Source of the DNA: Actinomyces sp.
GTDB taxonomy: Bacteria; Actinomycetota; Actinomycetes; Actinomycetales; Actinomycetaceae
Length of the DNA: 44,039 bases
NCBI RefSeq assembly: GCF_029851875.1
Contig: NZ_JARKVC010000042.1
Coordinates: forward strand, 1-44,039
Direction of reading: 5' to 3'
Positions 1 to 6,668 of the stretch are shown here, piece after piece. A model generated the notes under the pieces. That model did no database searches and had not been told where the DNA came from. It saw only the letters and a list, made by a program, of their open reading frames with translations. The stretch's first letter is position 1. Each line of letters starts with the position of its first letter. The position numbers and the translations under genes were made by a program.

Positions 1-62
1 TGTGCACCCCCAGACTGCACACTCACGCGCCTACCTGCACACTCGCCGTTCTCGGCAGTCCG

Positions 63-716
63 TCAGACCCCGACCTGCGGGCACAGCCCGTCCGTCAGGA
101 GCAGGCACTGGTCGCAGCGCGGCGAGCGGGCGTGGCACACAGCCCGCCCGTGCTCGATGAGCCGGTGGCAGCCGTCGGTCCAGCGCTGCACGTCCCACAG
201 GCAGGCGATGTCCTTCTCCACCTTGAGCGGGTCCTTGTGCTCGCTCCATCCCAGACGCCGCGACAGGCGCCCCACATGCGTGTCCACGGTGATCGCCGGC
301 GTCGCGAAGGCGTTGCCCAGCACCACGTTGGCTGTCTTGCGTCCCACTCCTGGCAGGCTGGTGAGCTGCTCACGGGTGCGAGGCACGACACCGTCAAAGA
401 CCGCGGTCAGCTCCTCGCCCAGGCCAATGAGGCGCTCCGCTCGCGTGCGCTGCATCCCCAGCGGCCGCAGCCGCTCCTCCAGGGCTGCCCGGTCCGCGCC
501 GGCCAGCGCGGCGGCGTCAGGAAAGGCCTTGAAGAGCCCCGGGGTGACGGTGTTGACACGCTTGTCCGTGGTCTGTGCGGACAGCACGGTGGCGACGAGC
601 AGCTGGAAGGGACCGTCGTGGTCCAGGGCACAGCGTGCGTCCGGGTAGAGCCTAGCGAGCTCGTCATCGACCTTGGCCGCACGGGCGGCGAGACGACTGT
701 GGTCCTCCGGCGTCAT
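63..716 (-). CDS. nth: Endonuclease III (DNA glycosylase/AP lyase)
   Basis: A 217-residue base-excision repair enzyme that removes oxidised pyrimidines and cuts the abasic site. The helix-hairpin-helix LPGVGRKTANVV is at residues 121-132, with the catalytic lysine at K127 and the catalytic aspartate at D145 (VDTHVGR). Four C-terminal cysteines for a 4Fe-4S cluster are present at C194, C201, C204 and C212. The last spacing is x7, whereas the usual pattern is C-x6-C-x2-C-x5-C. The ATG at 716 is preceded by a purine-rich GAGAGAGGA. It is convergent with nothing and divergent from the crp gene, as in mycobacteria. Identification is secure; the altered cysteine spacing is simply what the sequence shows. 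Confidence 0.96.
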   Translation of the reverse strand: MTPEDHSRLAARAAKVDDELARLYPDARCALDHDGPFQLLVATVLSAQTTDKRVNTVTPGLFKAFPDAAALAGADRAALEERLRPLGMQRTRAERLIGLGEELTAVFDGVVPRTREQLTSLPGVGRKTANVVLGNAFATPAITVDTHVGRLSRRLGWSEHKDPLKVEKDIACLWDVQRWTDGCHRLIEHGRAVCHARSPRCDQCLLLTDGLCPQVGV

Positions 717-773
717 CGGTTCCTCTCTCCCGGGCCGCTCAGCGCCGGCCCGACGTGTCGGCCGAGCGGGTAT

Positions 774-801
774 CTGACCTGCGCCACGTCGAGACTACAA
801 T
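774..801 (+). promoter_or_regulatory. Candidate promoter of the crp/glxR gene
   Basis: A -10 TACAAT at 796-801 lies 16 bp after a -35-like CTGACC at 774-779. Transcription would start near 808 and give a leader of about 84 nt. Inferred from spacing and match only. Confidence 0.5.
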
Positions 802-812
802 GCTTGAGGTCA

Positions 813-836
813 TGCCACAGGTCACAGACCGTGGCA
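813..836 (+). promoter_or_regulatory. Hairpin in the crp/glxR 5' leader
   Basis: TGCCAC (813-818) and GTGGCA (831-836) pair. Inside them GGTC (820-823) pairs with GACC (827-830) around an ACA loop, leaving one bulged A. This gives a 10-bp stem just downstream of the predicted start site and about 55 nt before the GTG start. It could be an operator as DNA or a leader structure as RNA. Confidence 0.5.
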
Positions 837-891
837 AGATAGGCGAGGACGGCCCACACAGGCCCCATCGACCACACTCAGGAGGACCTTC

Positions 892-1569
892 GTGGACGAA
901 AGTATCATCTCCAAGATCCCACTCTTCGAGGGCATGAGTCCGCAGGAGCAGGAGGAGCTGCGCGCCATGATGACGCAGACGACCCTGCGCCGTAGCGAGA
1001 CGCTCTTCAACGAGGGCGACAGCGGCGACCGCCTCTACGTCCTGCTGTCCGGCAAGATCAAGCTTGGCCACGCCTCGCCCGACGGCCGCGAGAACCTCCT
1101 CGCGGTCCTGGGCCCCGGCGAGATCGTCGGCGAGCTGACCCTGTTCGACCCGGGCCCGCGCTCGACCACTGCCACGGCCGTGGCCCCCACGGACCTGCTC
1201 TCGCTGGAGCACACCCAGCTCATGAGCTTCATCGAGACCCACCCCACGCTCGCCAAGGACATGCTGCGCGCCCTGGCGCAGCGTCTGCGCCGTACCAACA
1301 CGGCCCTGGCTGACCTGGTGTTCTCCGACGTGCCAGGCCGAGTAGCCAAGGCCCTGCTCGACCTGGCCGACCGCTTCGGCTCGACCACCGAGGACGGCGT
1401 CCACGTCCCGCACGACCTCACCCAGGAGGAGCTCGCCCAGCTGGTCGGCGCCTCGCGCGAGACGGTCAACAAGTCTCTGGCCGAGTTCGTCTCCCGCGGC
1501 TGGATCCGCCTGGAGGGCCGCGCGGTCACGCTGCTGGACATCGACCGCCTGCGTCGCCGCGCTCGCTGA
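892..1569 (+). CDS. Crp/Fnr-family transcriptional regulator (GlxR/Crp type)
   Basis: A 225-residue global regulator. The N-terminal cyclic-nucleotide-binding barrel spans roughly residues 12-125 and carries the phosphate-binding signature GEIVGELTLFDPGPRSTT, with conserved Glu and Arg. A winged helix-turn-helix follows at about residues 170-195 (LTQEELAQLVGASRETVNKS). The start is GTG at 892, six nt after AGGAGGA (880-886). In corynebacteria and mycobacteria this protein (GlxR, Crp Rv3676) responds to cAMP and controls carbon and respiratory genes; the same role is inferred here from family and from the nth/whiB/ponA2 neighbourhood. Confidence 0.93.
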   Translation: MDESIISKIPLFEGMSPQEQEELRAMMTQTTLRRSETLFNEGDSGDRLYVLLSGKIKLGHASPDGRENLLAVLGPGEIVGELTLFDPGPRSTTATAVAPTDLLSLEHTQLMSFIETHPTLAKDMLRALAQRLRRTNTALADLVFSDVPGRVAKALLDLADRFGSTTEDGVHVPHDLTQEELAQLVGASRETVNKSLAEFVSRGWIRLEGRAVTLLDIDRLRRRAR

Positions 1570-1585
1570 GCACACCTGCCTCACC

Positions 1586-1630
1586 ACGACGGCGCCGCCG
1601 CCTTCATCGCGAAGGCGGCGGCGCCGTCGT
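1586..1630. terminator. Strong 20-bp hairpin terminator
   Basis: A perfect 20-bp inverted repeat (1586-1605 and 1611-1630) with a 5-nt loop lies 17 bp after the crp stop and 52 bp beyond the convergent DUF4177-like gene. There is no T-tract. It probably serves both strands. Confidence 0.8.
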
Positions 1631-1681
1631 CGGTCCCACGGGCTCGAGACGCCTGAGACAGGTCCCGGCGACCCGATGGGC

Positions 1682-1843
1682 TCAGCCCTGCCTGGGACGC
1701 TTGAGATAGGCGACGAGGTTGTCCGAGCCCGTGGGGCCGGGCACGACCTGGACGAGCTCCCAGCCGTCCGCACCCCACTGGTCAAGAATCTGCTTGGTGG
1801 CGTGCGTGAGCAGGGGGATGGTGGCGTACTCCCATGTAGTCAT
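1682..1843 (-). CDS. Small DUF4177-like protein (Rv3678A type)
   Basis: A 53-residue protein that begins MTTWEYATIPLLTHATKQ and continues with ILDQWGADGWELVQVV, ending in YLKRPRQG. This WEY...GWELV...YLKRP pattern is that of the small DUF4177-like protein kept near crp and whiB4 in many actinobacteria. Its function is unknown. Third codon positions are strongly G/C, as in real genes nearby. The ATG at 1843 has no ribosome-binding site, but a TAGGCT -10 box (minus strand, 1850-1855) ends 6 nt before it, so the transcript is probably leaderless. Confidence 0.85.
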   Translation of the reverse strand: MTTWEYATIPLLTHATKQILDQWGADGWELVQVVPGPTGSDNLVAYLKRPRQG

Positions 1844-1918
1844 GGGCGCAGCCTACGGGGCGGTGACGACGGCGACCAGCACCGACAGCCGGAAGGCTGA
1901 GGACCGGCCGCGGCGCGG

Positions 1919-2239
1919 TCAGCGCACCCTGGCCAGGATCCGGGGGGCGCGGCGGGCGTGGATCTCAGCGACGAGCTCATCGTCCTCACGACGCAGCCAG
2001 GCAGCCCAGTCCGTGACCTCAGGGAAACGACGCAGCAGTGCCCGACGCTCACGCTCGGTCAGTCCTCCCCACACGCCGAAGGAGGACTCCGAGTCCAGGG
2101 CCTCCGCCAGGCACTCCATCCGCACCGGGCACGAGAAGCACAGCGAGCGAGCGTCACGCTGCTCGGCACCCTTGCCGAACAGCTGGTCTGGCTCAACGCT
2201 GGCGCAGGCTGCACGGACAGCCCAGGTCTGGTCGGTCAT
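1919..2239 (-). CDS. WhiB-family iron-sulfur transcription factor (WhiB4-like)
   Basis: A 106-residue Wbl protein. Its four cluster cysteines are C12, C34, C37 and C43 (C-x21-C-x2-C-x5-C), followed by the GVWGG turn at 55-59 and a basic C terminus (ERERRALLRR). Wbl proteins bind an oxygen- or NO-sensitive 4Fe-4S cluster and act with the primary sigma factor. The RRALL...PEV motif and the neighbouring ponA2 point to WhiB4, which in mycobacteria is linked to redox control. I chose the ATG at 2239 because GAGAAGG lies just upstream; an in-frame start 39 nt earlier would add a non-conserved tail. Confidence 0.93.
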   Translation of the reverse strand: MTDQTWAVRAACASVEPDQLFGKGAEQRDARSLCFSCPVRMECLAEALDSESSFGVWGGLTERERRALLRRFPEVTDWAAWLRREDDELVAEIHARRAPRILARVR

Positions 2240-2267
2240 CGCCTTCTCACAACCTTCCTTACAACGA

Positions 2268-2328
2268 GCCGACGTCACTGTCGGCTATGTCACATGCAAC
2301 CGTATGCCACCTCCGCCGAATTGACCAA
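2268..2328 (-). promoter_or_regulatory. Candidate whiB promoter and operator
   Basis: Read on the minus strand, a TTGGTC box (2323-2328) is followed after 18 bp by a TACGGT -10 box (2299-2304). Downstream of it is a perfect inverted repeat GCCGAC-6nt-GTCGGC (2268-2285), 29 bp before the whiB ATG. The inverted repeat could be an operator or leader hairpin. The rest of the 2240-2512 intergenic gap shows no gene. Confidence 0.4.
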
Positions 2329-2512
2329 ATCCACACCACCAGGTGTCTCATTCACCGCGCACGATGAGCCCAGACGGTGTACACGCGCCCGTCCACGACG
2401 ACGTCGCCCGGGGCGAGACCGCATGCCGTTCAGCCAGCCTCCAGACACCACCCAGGCCCTTCGCGTCGTGCCCCACAGCGCCATGAGCCCGCGGGCACGT
2501 ACCCTGGACCCC

Positions 2513-4720
2513 ATGTCGCAGTCCTCCTCGCGCGATCGCTCACTCACGCCAGCCCAGGTCGTCTCGATGCTGCTGGTCTTCCTCCTGCTGTCCACAGCAG
2601 GAGGCATCGTGACCGCAGGCTTCGCCGCCCCCTTCATCGGCGCAGCCTCGGCAGTCACCAAGGCCTCACAGCAGCTCTTCGACGAGCTGCCCTCGGACTT
2701 CAACGTCCTCAAGCCCAGCCAGATCTCGGTCATCAAGGCCTCTGACGGCACCGACCTGGCCCAGTTCTACGCCGAGAACCGCATCGTCGTCCCGCTGGAC
2801 CAGATCTCGACCAACATGCAGAACGCGATCGTGGCCGTGGAGGACCAGCGTTTCTACCAGCACAAGGGTGTGGACCCCACCGGCATCGTGCGCGCCTTCG
2901 TCTCCAACGCCTCCGGAGGCTCACAGGGCGCCTCGACCCTCACCCAGCAGTACGTGCGCAACGTACTCATCGAGGCAGGGCTCCAGAAGGATGACACCGC
3001 CGCCATCCGCGCCGCCACCGAGACCACCTACGCCCGCAAGCTGCGCGAGATCAAGTACGCCCTGACCCTGGAGCAGAAGTACTCCAAGCAGCAGATCCTG
3101 GAGGGCTACCTCAACATCGCCGCCTTCGGTCCCTCGACCTACGGGGTGGAGGCCAGCTCGCGCCACTTCTTCTCCCACTCCGCCGCCGAGCTGTCCGTTC
3201 CCGAGGCCGCGCTGCTGGCGGGACTGACCAACGCTCCTGGCCTCTATGACCCGGTCACCAACCCGGACAAGGCCAAGAGCCGTATGGACTGGGTGCTGAC
3301 GAAGATGTACGAGGAGGAGTTCATTACCAAGGAGGACTACGACCAGGCCGTCCAGGTCCAGGTGGCCGACCTCCTCAACGTCACCAACACGGTCGGGGGC
3401 TGCGCGGCCGCCGGGTCGGCGGCCTACTTCTGTGAGTACGCCGTCTCCGAGATCGAGAACTCCGACCTGTTCGGCGCCGACGCCGCCTCACGCCGCCAGC
3501 TCCTGCTGCGCGGAGGCCTGACCATCACCACGACCATGGACCCGGCCAAGCAGGCCGCCGCCAACGAGGCCATCCAGGCCTACGTCCCCACTGGCGACCC
3601 CTCCAACGTCAAGGCCGCTCTGGTCTCGGTGGAGCCCGGGACCGGCCGCCTGCTCGCGATCGCCCAGAACACCAACTACGGCGACGCCACGGCCGCGGAC
3701 CCGACAGCCACCCAGATCTCACTGGGCGTGGACGCCAACCACGGAGGAGTGGAGAATTCCAAGGGCACCTCCGGCTTCCAGCCCGGATCAACCTTCAAGG
3801 GCTTCGTCCTGGCACAGTGGTACCAGGAGGGCCGCTCGGGCTACACGAGCTTCAACACCTCGCCCACCACCTTCCCCGCCTCCACGTGGAACATCTCCTG
3901 CAACCCCGGGGCGGCGGACAACTGGAAGGTGGGCAACGCGGACCCCTCTGAGGGCGGCACGCACAACGTCATCGACTCCACCAGGATGTCGATCAACGTC
4001 GGCTACGCGCGCATGACCGCGGCGATGGACATCTGCAGCATCACCTCGCTGGCCGCCAAGATGGGCGTGACCACCAACTCCGGTGAGCCCCTGACCGCGG
4101 TGCCCTCGATCGCCCTGGGCTCCCAGGAGGTCACCGCGCTTCAGATGGCCAACGCCTACGCGACCTTCGCTGCCCACGGCGTGTACTGCAAGCCGATCGC
4201 CATCGACAAGGTCCTTGACGCCGACGGCACGGAGATGAAGGTCCCCTCAGCCTCGTGCAGCCAGGTCATGAGCGCCGAGGCCGCCGACCAGGTGAGCCTC
4301 ACCCTGACCACGGTCCTGAGCTCCTCCGGCACAGGCCGCGGAGCCATCCTGGCTGCCGGTCGTCCGGCCGCCGGCAAGACCGGGACGACTGACCTCATGG
4401 ACAACGCCTGGTTCGTCGGTTACACCCCGAGCCTGGCCGCGGCGGTGTGGCTCGGGCACTCGGACGGGTACTACGCCATGAACCGCCAGGTCATCGGCGG
4501 GCGCTACTACGCCACGATGTACGGTTCGGACGCCCCGGCACCGCTGTGGAAGACCTACATGGACGCCGCCCTGGCCGGTACCCCCGCCGAGCAGTTCAAC
4601 CAGGTGAGCCTGGGAACCTCACCTGCTGCGCAGACACGTCAGGAGTACGAGGACCCTGAGACCACCGAGGAGGAGCCGGTCGCCGAGGAGGAGTACGACG
4701 ACGAGGAGCACGGTGAGTAG
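2513..4720 (+). CDS. Class A penicillin-binding protein (PonA2-like)
   Basis: A 735-residue bifunctional peptidoglycan synthase. A short cytoplasmic segment and one membrane helix (about 15-36) precede the GT51 glycosyltransferase domain, with catalytic Glu E110 in VAVEDQRFYQHKG and GASTLTQQ at 139-146. The transpeptidase domain has S426-TFK, S493-IN and K622-TG. Unlike mycobacterial PonA2 there is no PASTA domain; the C terminus is a short acidic tail rich in Glu and Asp. The ATG at 2513 lies 7 nt after a TACCCT -10 box (2500-2505) and has no ribosome-binding site, so it is probably leaderless; ATG 2483 is an alternative. Confidence 0.94.
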   Translation: MSQSSSRDRSLTPAQVVSMLLVFLLLSTAGGIVTAGFAAPFIGAASAVTKASQQLFDELPSDFNVLKPSQISVIKASDGTDLAQFYAENRIVVPLDQISTNMQNAIVAVEDQRFYQHKGVDPTGIVRAFVSNASGGSQGASTLTQQYVRNVLIEAGLQKDDTAAIRAATETTYARKLREIKYALTLEQKYSKQQILEGYLNIAAFGPSTYGVEASSRHFFSHSAAELSVPEAALLAGLTNAPGLYDPVTNPDKAKSRMDWVLTKMYEEEFITKEDYDQAVQVQVADLLNVTNTVGGCAAAGSAAYFCEYAVSEIENSDLFGADAASRRQLLLRGGLTITTTMDPAKQAAANEAIQAYVPTGDPSNVKAALVSVEPGTGRLLAIAQNTNYGDATAADPTATQISLGVDANHGGVENSKGTSGFQPGSTFKGFVLAQWYQEGRSGYTSFNTSPTTFPASTWNISCNPGAADNWKVGNADPSEGGTHNVIDSTRMSINVGYARMTAAMDICSITSLAAKMGVTTNSGEPLTAVPSIALGSQEVTALQMANAYATFAAHGVYCKPIAIDKVLDADGTEMKVPSASCSQVMSAEAADQVSLTLTTVLSSSGTGRGAILAAGRPAAGKTGTTDLMDNAWFVGYTPSLAAAVWLGHSDGYYAMNRQVIGGRYYATMYGSDAPAPLWKTYMDAALAGTPAEQFNQVSLGTSPAAQTRQEYEDPETTEEEPVAEEEYDDEEHGE

Positions 4721-5693
4721 CCACGGGAGCCTCGGCCGAGGCGCCTGCCGTCTTCTCGGGCTCGGTGCCGCCGCAGGCCTGGGCCTGCTCGGCTACGCCC
4801 TGGCTGAGGCACGTATGCCGGTCCTGCGGCGTCGAAGCGTCCCGGTCCTGGCTGCAGACGAGGAGCCGATCACGATCCTCCACCTGTCAGACCTCCACCT
4901 GACCGACCGCACCCAGGCGCGTGTGGACTGGGTGCGAGGCCTGGCACGAGTGAGCCCTGACGTCGTCATCAACACCGGGGACAACCTCTCCTTCGCCAGC
5001 GGCCTGCTCCCGCTCGGCCAGGCGCTGGAGCCCTTCCTCGAGCTCCCTGGGGCCTTCGTCATGGGTGACCACGACTACCGCTCAACGGTCTTCAAGCTGC
5101 CGACCCGTTACCTGCGCGCCGACCCGCGCAGCGCAGACTCACCTGAGGACGCCGAGGACGTCGAGGCTCTGCCCTGGCGGGCGGTCCGGGACCTGCAGAC
5201 CTCGGGAGGCTGGGCGGACCTGGGCAACGCGCGCGGGCACCTGACCGTAGGCGGCCGGAGCATCGAGCTGGTGGGCGTGGACGACCCGCACGCCGACCGG
5301 GACGTCTACCCTGATCCCCTCCTCTCACCGCAGGAGGTCCTCGAGCCGGTGCGCGACCACGCGGGACGGCCGCTTCGGCTGGGACTGACCCACGCCCCCT
5401 ACCGCCGGGTGCTGGACGCTATGAGCAACGACGACGTCGACCTTGCCCTGGCTGGGCACACCCACGGCGGCCAGCTGTGCCTGCCCGGATACGGGGCGCT
5501 GGTGGCCAACTGCGACCTCGACACCGCACGGGCCTCGGGACTGTCTCGCTACCCGGGGCGGATGTCCGACCCCACAGCGGCCGACCACATGCTCCTGCAC
5601 GTGTCCGCTGGTCTGGGCACCAGCCCGTACACGCCCGTGCGACTGGCCTGCCGGCCAGAGGCCACGCTGCTCACTCTCGTGCCTGCGGCCTGA
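4713..5693 (+). CDS. Membrane-anchored metallophosphoesterase (Rv3683-like)
   Basis: A 326-residue calcineurin-like phosphoesterase. An N-terminal hydrophobic segment (about 12-30) should anchor it with the catalytic domain outside. Metal-binding motifs are HLSDLHL (D60, H62), NTGDN (D90, N91) and GHTHGGQ (248-254). The position that is GNHD/E in most of the superfamily is GDHD here (118-121), so the usual Asn is Asp. The GTG start at 4713 overlaps the PBP stop by 8 nt and has GAGGAG upstream, which implies translational coupling. The substrate is unknown; the neighbour suggests cell-envelope work. Confidence 0.88.
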   Translation: MSSHGSLGRGACRLLGLGAAAGLGLLGYALAEARMPVLRRRSVPVLAADEEPITILHLSDLHLTDRTQARVDWVRGLARVSPDVVINTGDNLSFASGLLPLGQALEPFLELPGAFVMGDHDYRSTVFKLPTRYLRADPRSADSPEDAEDVEALPWRAVRDLQTSGGWADLGNARGHLTVGGRSIELVGVDDPHADRDVYPDPLLSPQEVLEPVRDHAGRPLRLGLTHAPYRRVLDAMSNDDVDLALAGHTHGGQLCLPGYGALVANCDLDTARASGLSRYPGRMSDPTAADHMLLHVSAGLGTSPYTPVRLACRPEATLLTLVPAA

Positions 5694-5759
5694 GGCTGCC
5701 ACCCCTCAGGGTGACCCACCCCTCAGCGCCTAGATTTCCCATGCCGGCGCTGGGGTCGA

Positions 5760-5765
5760 TATAGT
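5760..5765 (+). promoter_or_regulatory. Candidate -10 box of tRNA-Pro
   Basis: TATAGT ends 12 nt before the tRNA 5' end, the usual distance for a short trailing leader. No convincing -35 box is seen. Confidence 0.45.
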
Positions 5766-5777
5766 TTCCGCTGCACA

Positions 5778-5851
<74 letters not shown>

Positions 5852-5854
5852 CGG

Positions 5855-5899
5855 CAAGCCCGGAATCTCAGCATCGCGAGGTTCCGGGCTTGAGTTTTT
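5855..5899 (+). terminator. Rho-independent terminator after tRNA-Pro
   Basis: CAAGCCCGGAA (5855-5865) pairs with TTCCGGGCTTG (5882-5892) and is followed at once by AGTTTTT, a classic intrinsic terminator. Confidence 0.9.
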
Positions 5900-5902
5900 C
5901 CG

Positions 5903-6129
5903 TCGCTTTAGGTCCTTAACCGTCCACGCCCGCCCGGCCAACCCCACAAGCCCCTCGCTTTAGGTCCCCAACCGTCGACACCCACCTCACCGCCGTTACA
6001 CTTCCCTCGCTTTAGGCCGTGAACGGTCGATCCCAGTGCCGTGAGCATGGGGATCAACTGTTCACGGCCTAAAGCGACGACCGAAGCCAACCCGAGGCCC
6101 CCACACCGAGGGTCCAGGGCCTAAAGCGA
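5903..6129. repeat. Five-copy repeat array with exact 52-bp period
   Basis: The 10-mer TCGCTTTAGG starts at 5903, 5955 and 6007 on the plus strand. Its reverse complement CCTAAAGCGA ends at 6077 and 6129. Both sets are spaced by exactly 52 bp. Within each unit about 22-28 nt are related: after the invariant 10-mer, unit position 12 is always C, 17-18 always AC and 21 always T. The rest of each unit is unrelated. The array begins 4 bp after the tRNA-Pro terminator. I do not recognise the family. It is not a normal CRISPR array, because the copies are degenerate and two are inverted. Confidence 0.85.
6007..6077. repeat. Large imperfect palindrome at the array centre
   Basis: Arms 6007-6034 and 6050-6077 match at 26 of 28 positions around a 15-nt spacer. 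They are the third and fourth array units in opposite orientation. As DNA this could extrude a cruciform; as RNA it would be a long hairpin. Confidence 0.85.
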
Positions 6130-6223
6130 GGGAGAAATCGACATAAATTGGCCCTCTGTGTTGTTCAGCGTGACCGCCCGCCCCTCCAGGATCGACTCAT
6201 TCCTGAGGAAACGAGGACAGCAC

Positions 6224-6668
6224 ATGAACACGGACAGCACCTACGCGGAGAAGATCGCAGCCGAGTACGCCCCCTCGCCAGGGCTCGAAGGTCGTGGCGC
6301 TGCGCAAGCTCGACGAGCGCACCAAGGCACCCGCTCACACCGGCACCTTCACCTACGAAGACAGGACGGTCCGCGTCAGCGGAACCGGCCAACGTGAGCG
6401 CTACGTGGCCGTGGAATCCTCCGCCGCCGAGCTCAGTGCCTGGGAGGACTGGGGCTACGTCGCCCTCAACGAGCCCCACTCGTCCCTGTATGACATGCGC
6501 CTGGGCATGAAGGACTTCTCCGTCTACGACCGGCAGAGGGACAAGCACTACTGCGAGCGACCTCAAGCTCGACACCCTGTAACCCGGTCGGCGTCGGAGA
6601 GGGCGGTGAGCGCAGTGACTGACCGGGAGCCGGCCTGGGCGCTTCCTCCCGTTAGGCTTGTTGACTGA
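6224..6668 (+). pseudogene. Frameshifted remnant of a small YAEKIAxEYAP-type protein
   Basis: The ATG at 6224 has GAGGA nine nt upstream and encodes MNTDSTYAEKIAAEYAPSP. The expected continuation SKVVALRKLDERTKAPA is in the +1 frame from 6285, so one base has been lost or gained near 6275-6285. The N-terminal pattern is that of a small uncharacterised membrane protein seen in Firmicutes and bifidobacteria. The membrane part is absent; instead the second frame continues through a sequence I do not recognise (VSGTGQRERYVAVES, WEDWGYVALNEPHSSLYDM) to a stop at 6668. It is probably a decayed or chimeric gene. The family assignment is from memory. Confidence 0.5.

Noticed and set aside
1958-2512. 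An N-terminal extension of the PBP from 1958
   Set aside because: It runs antisense through whiB and is not conserved; the membrane anchor begins shortly after ATG 2513.
5903-6129. The 52-bp-period array as a CRISPR locus
   Set aside because: Only 10 nt are invariant, two of the five units are inverted with overlapping arms, the spacers are GC-rich and not of uniform unique type, and no cas gene is in the window.
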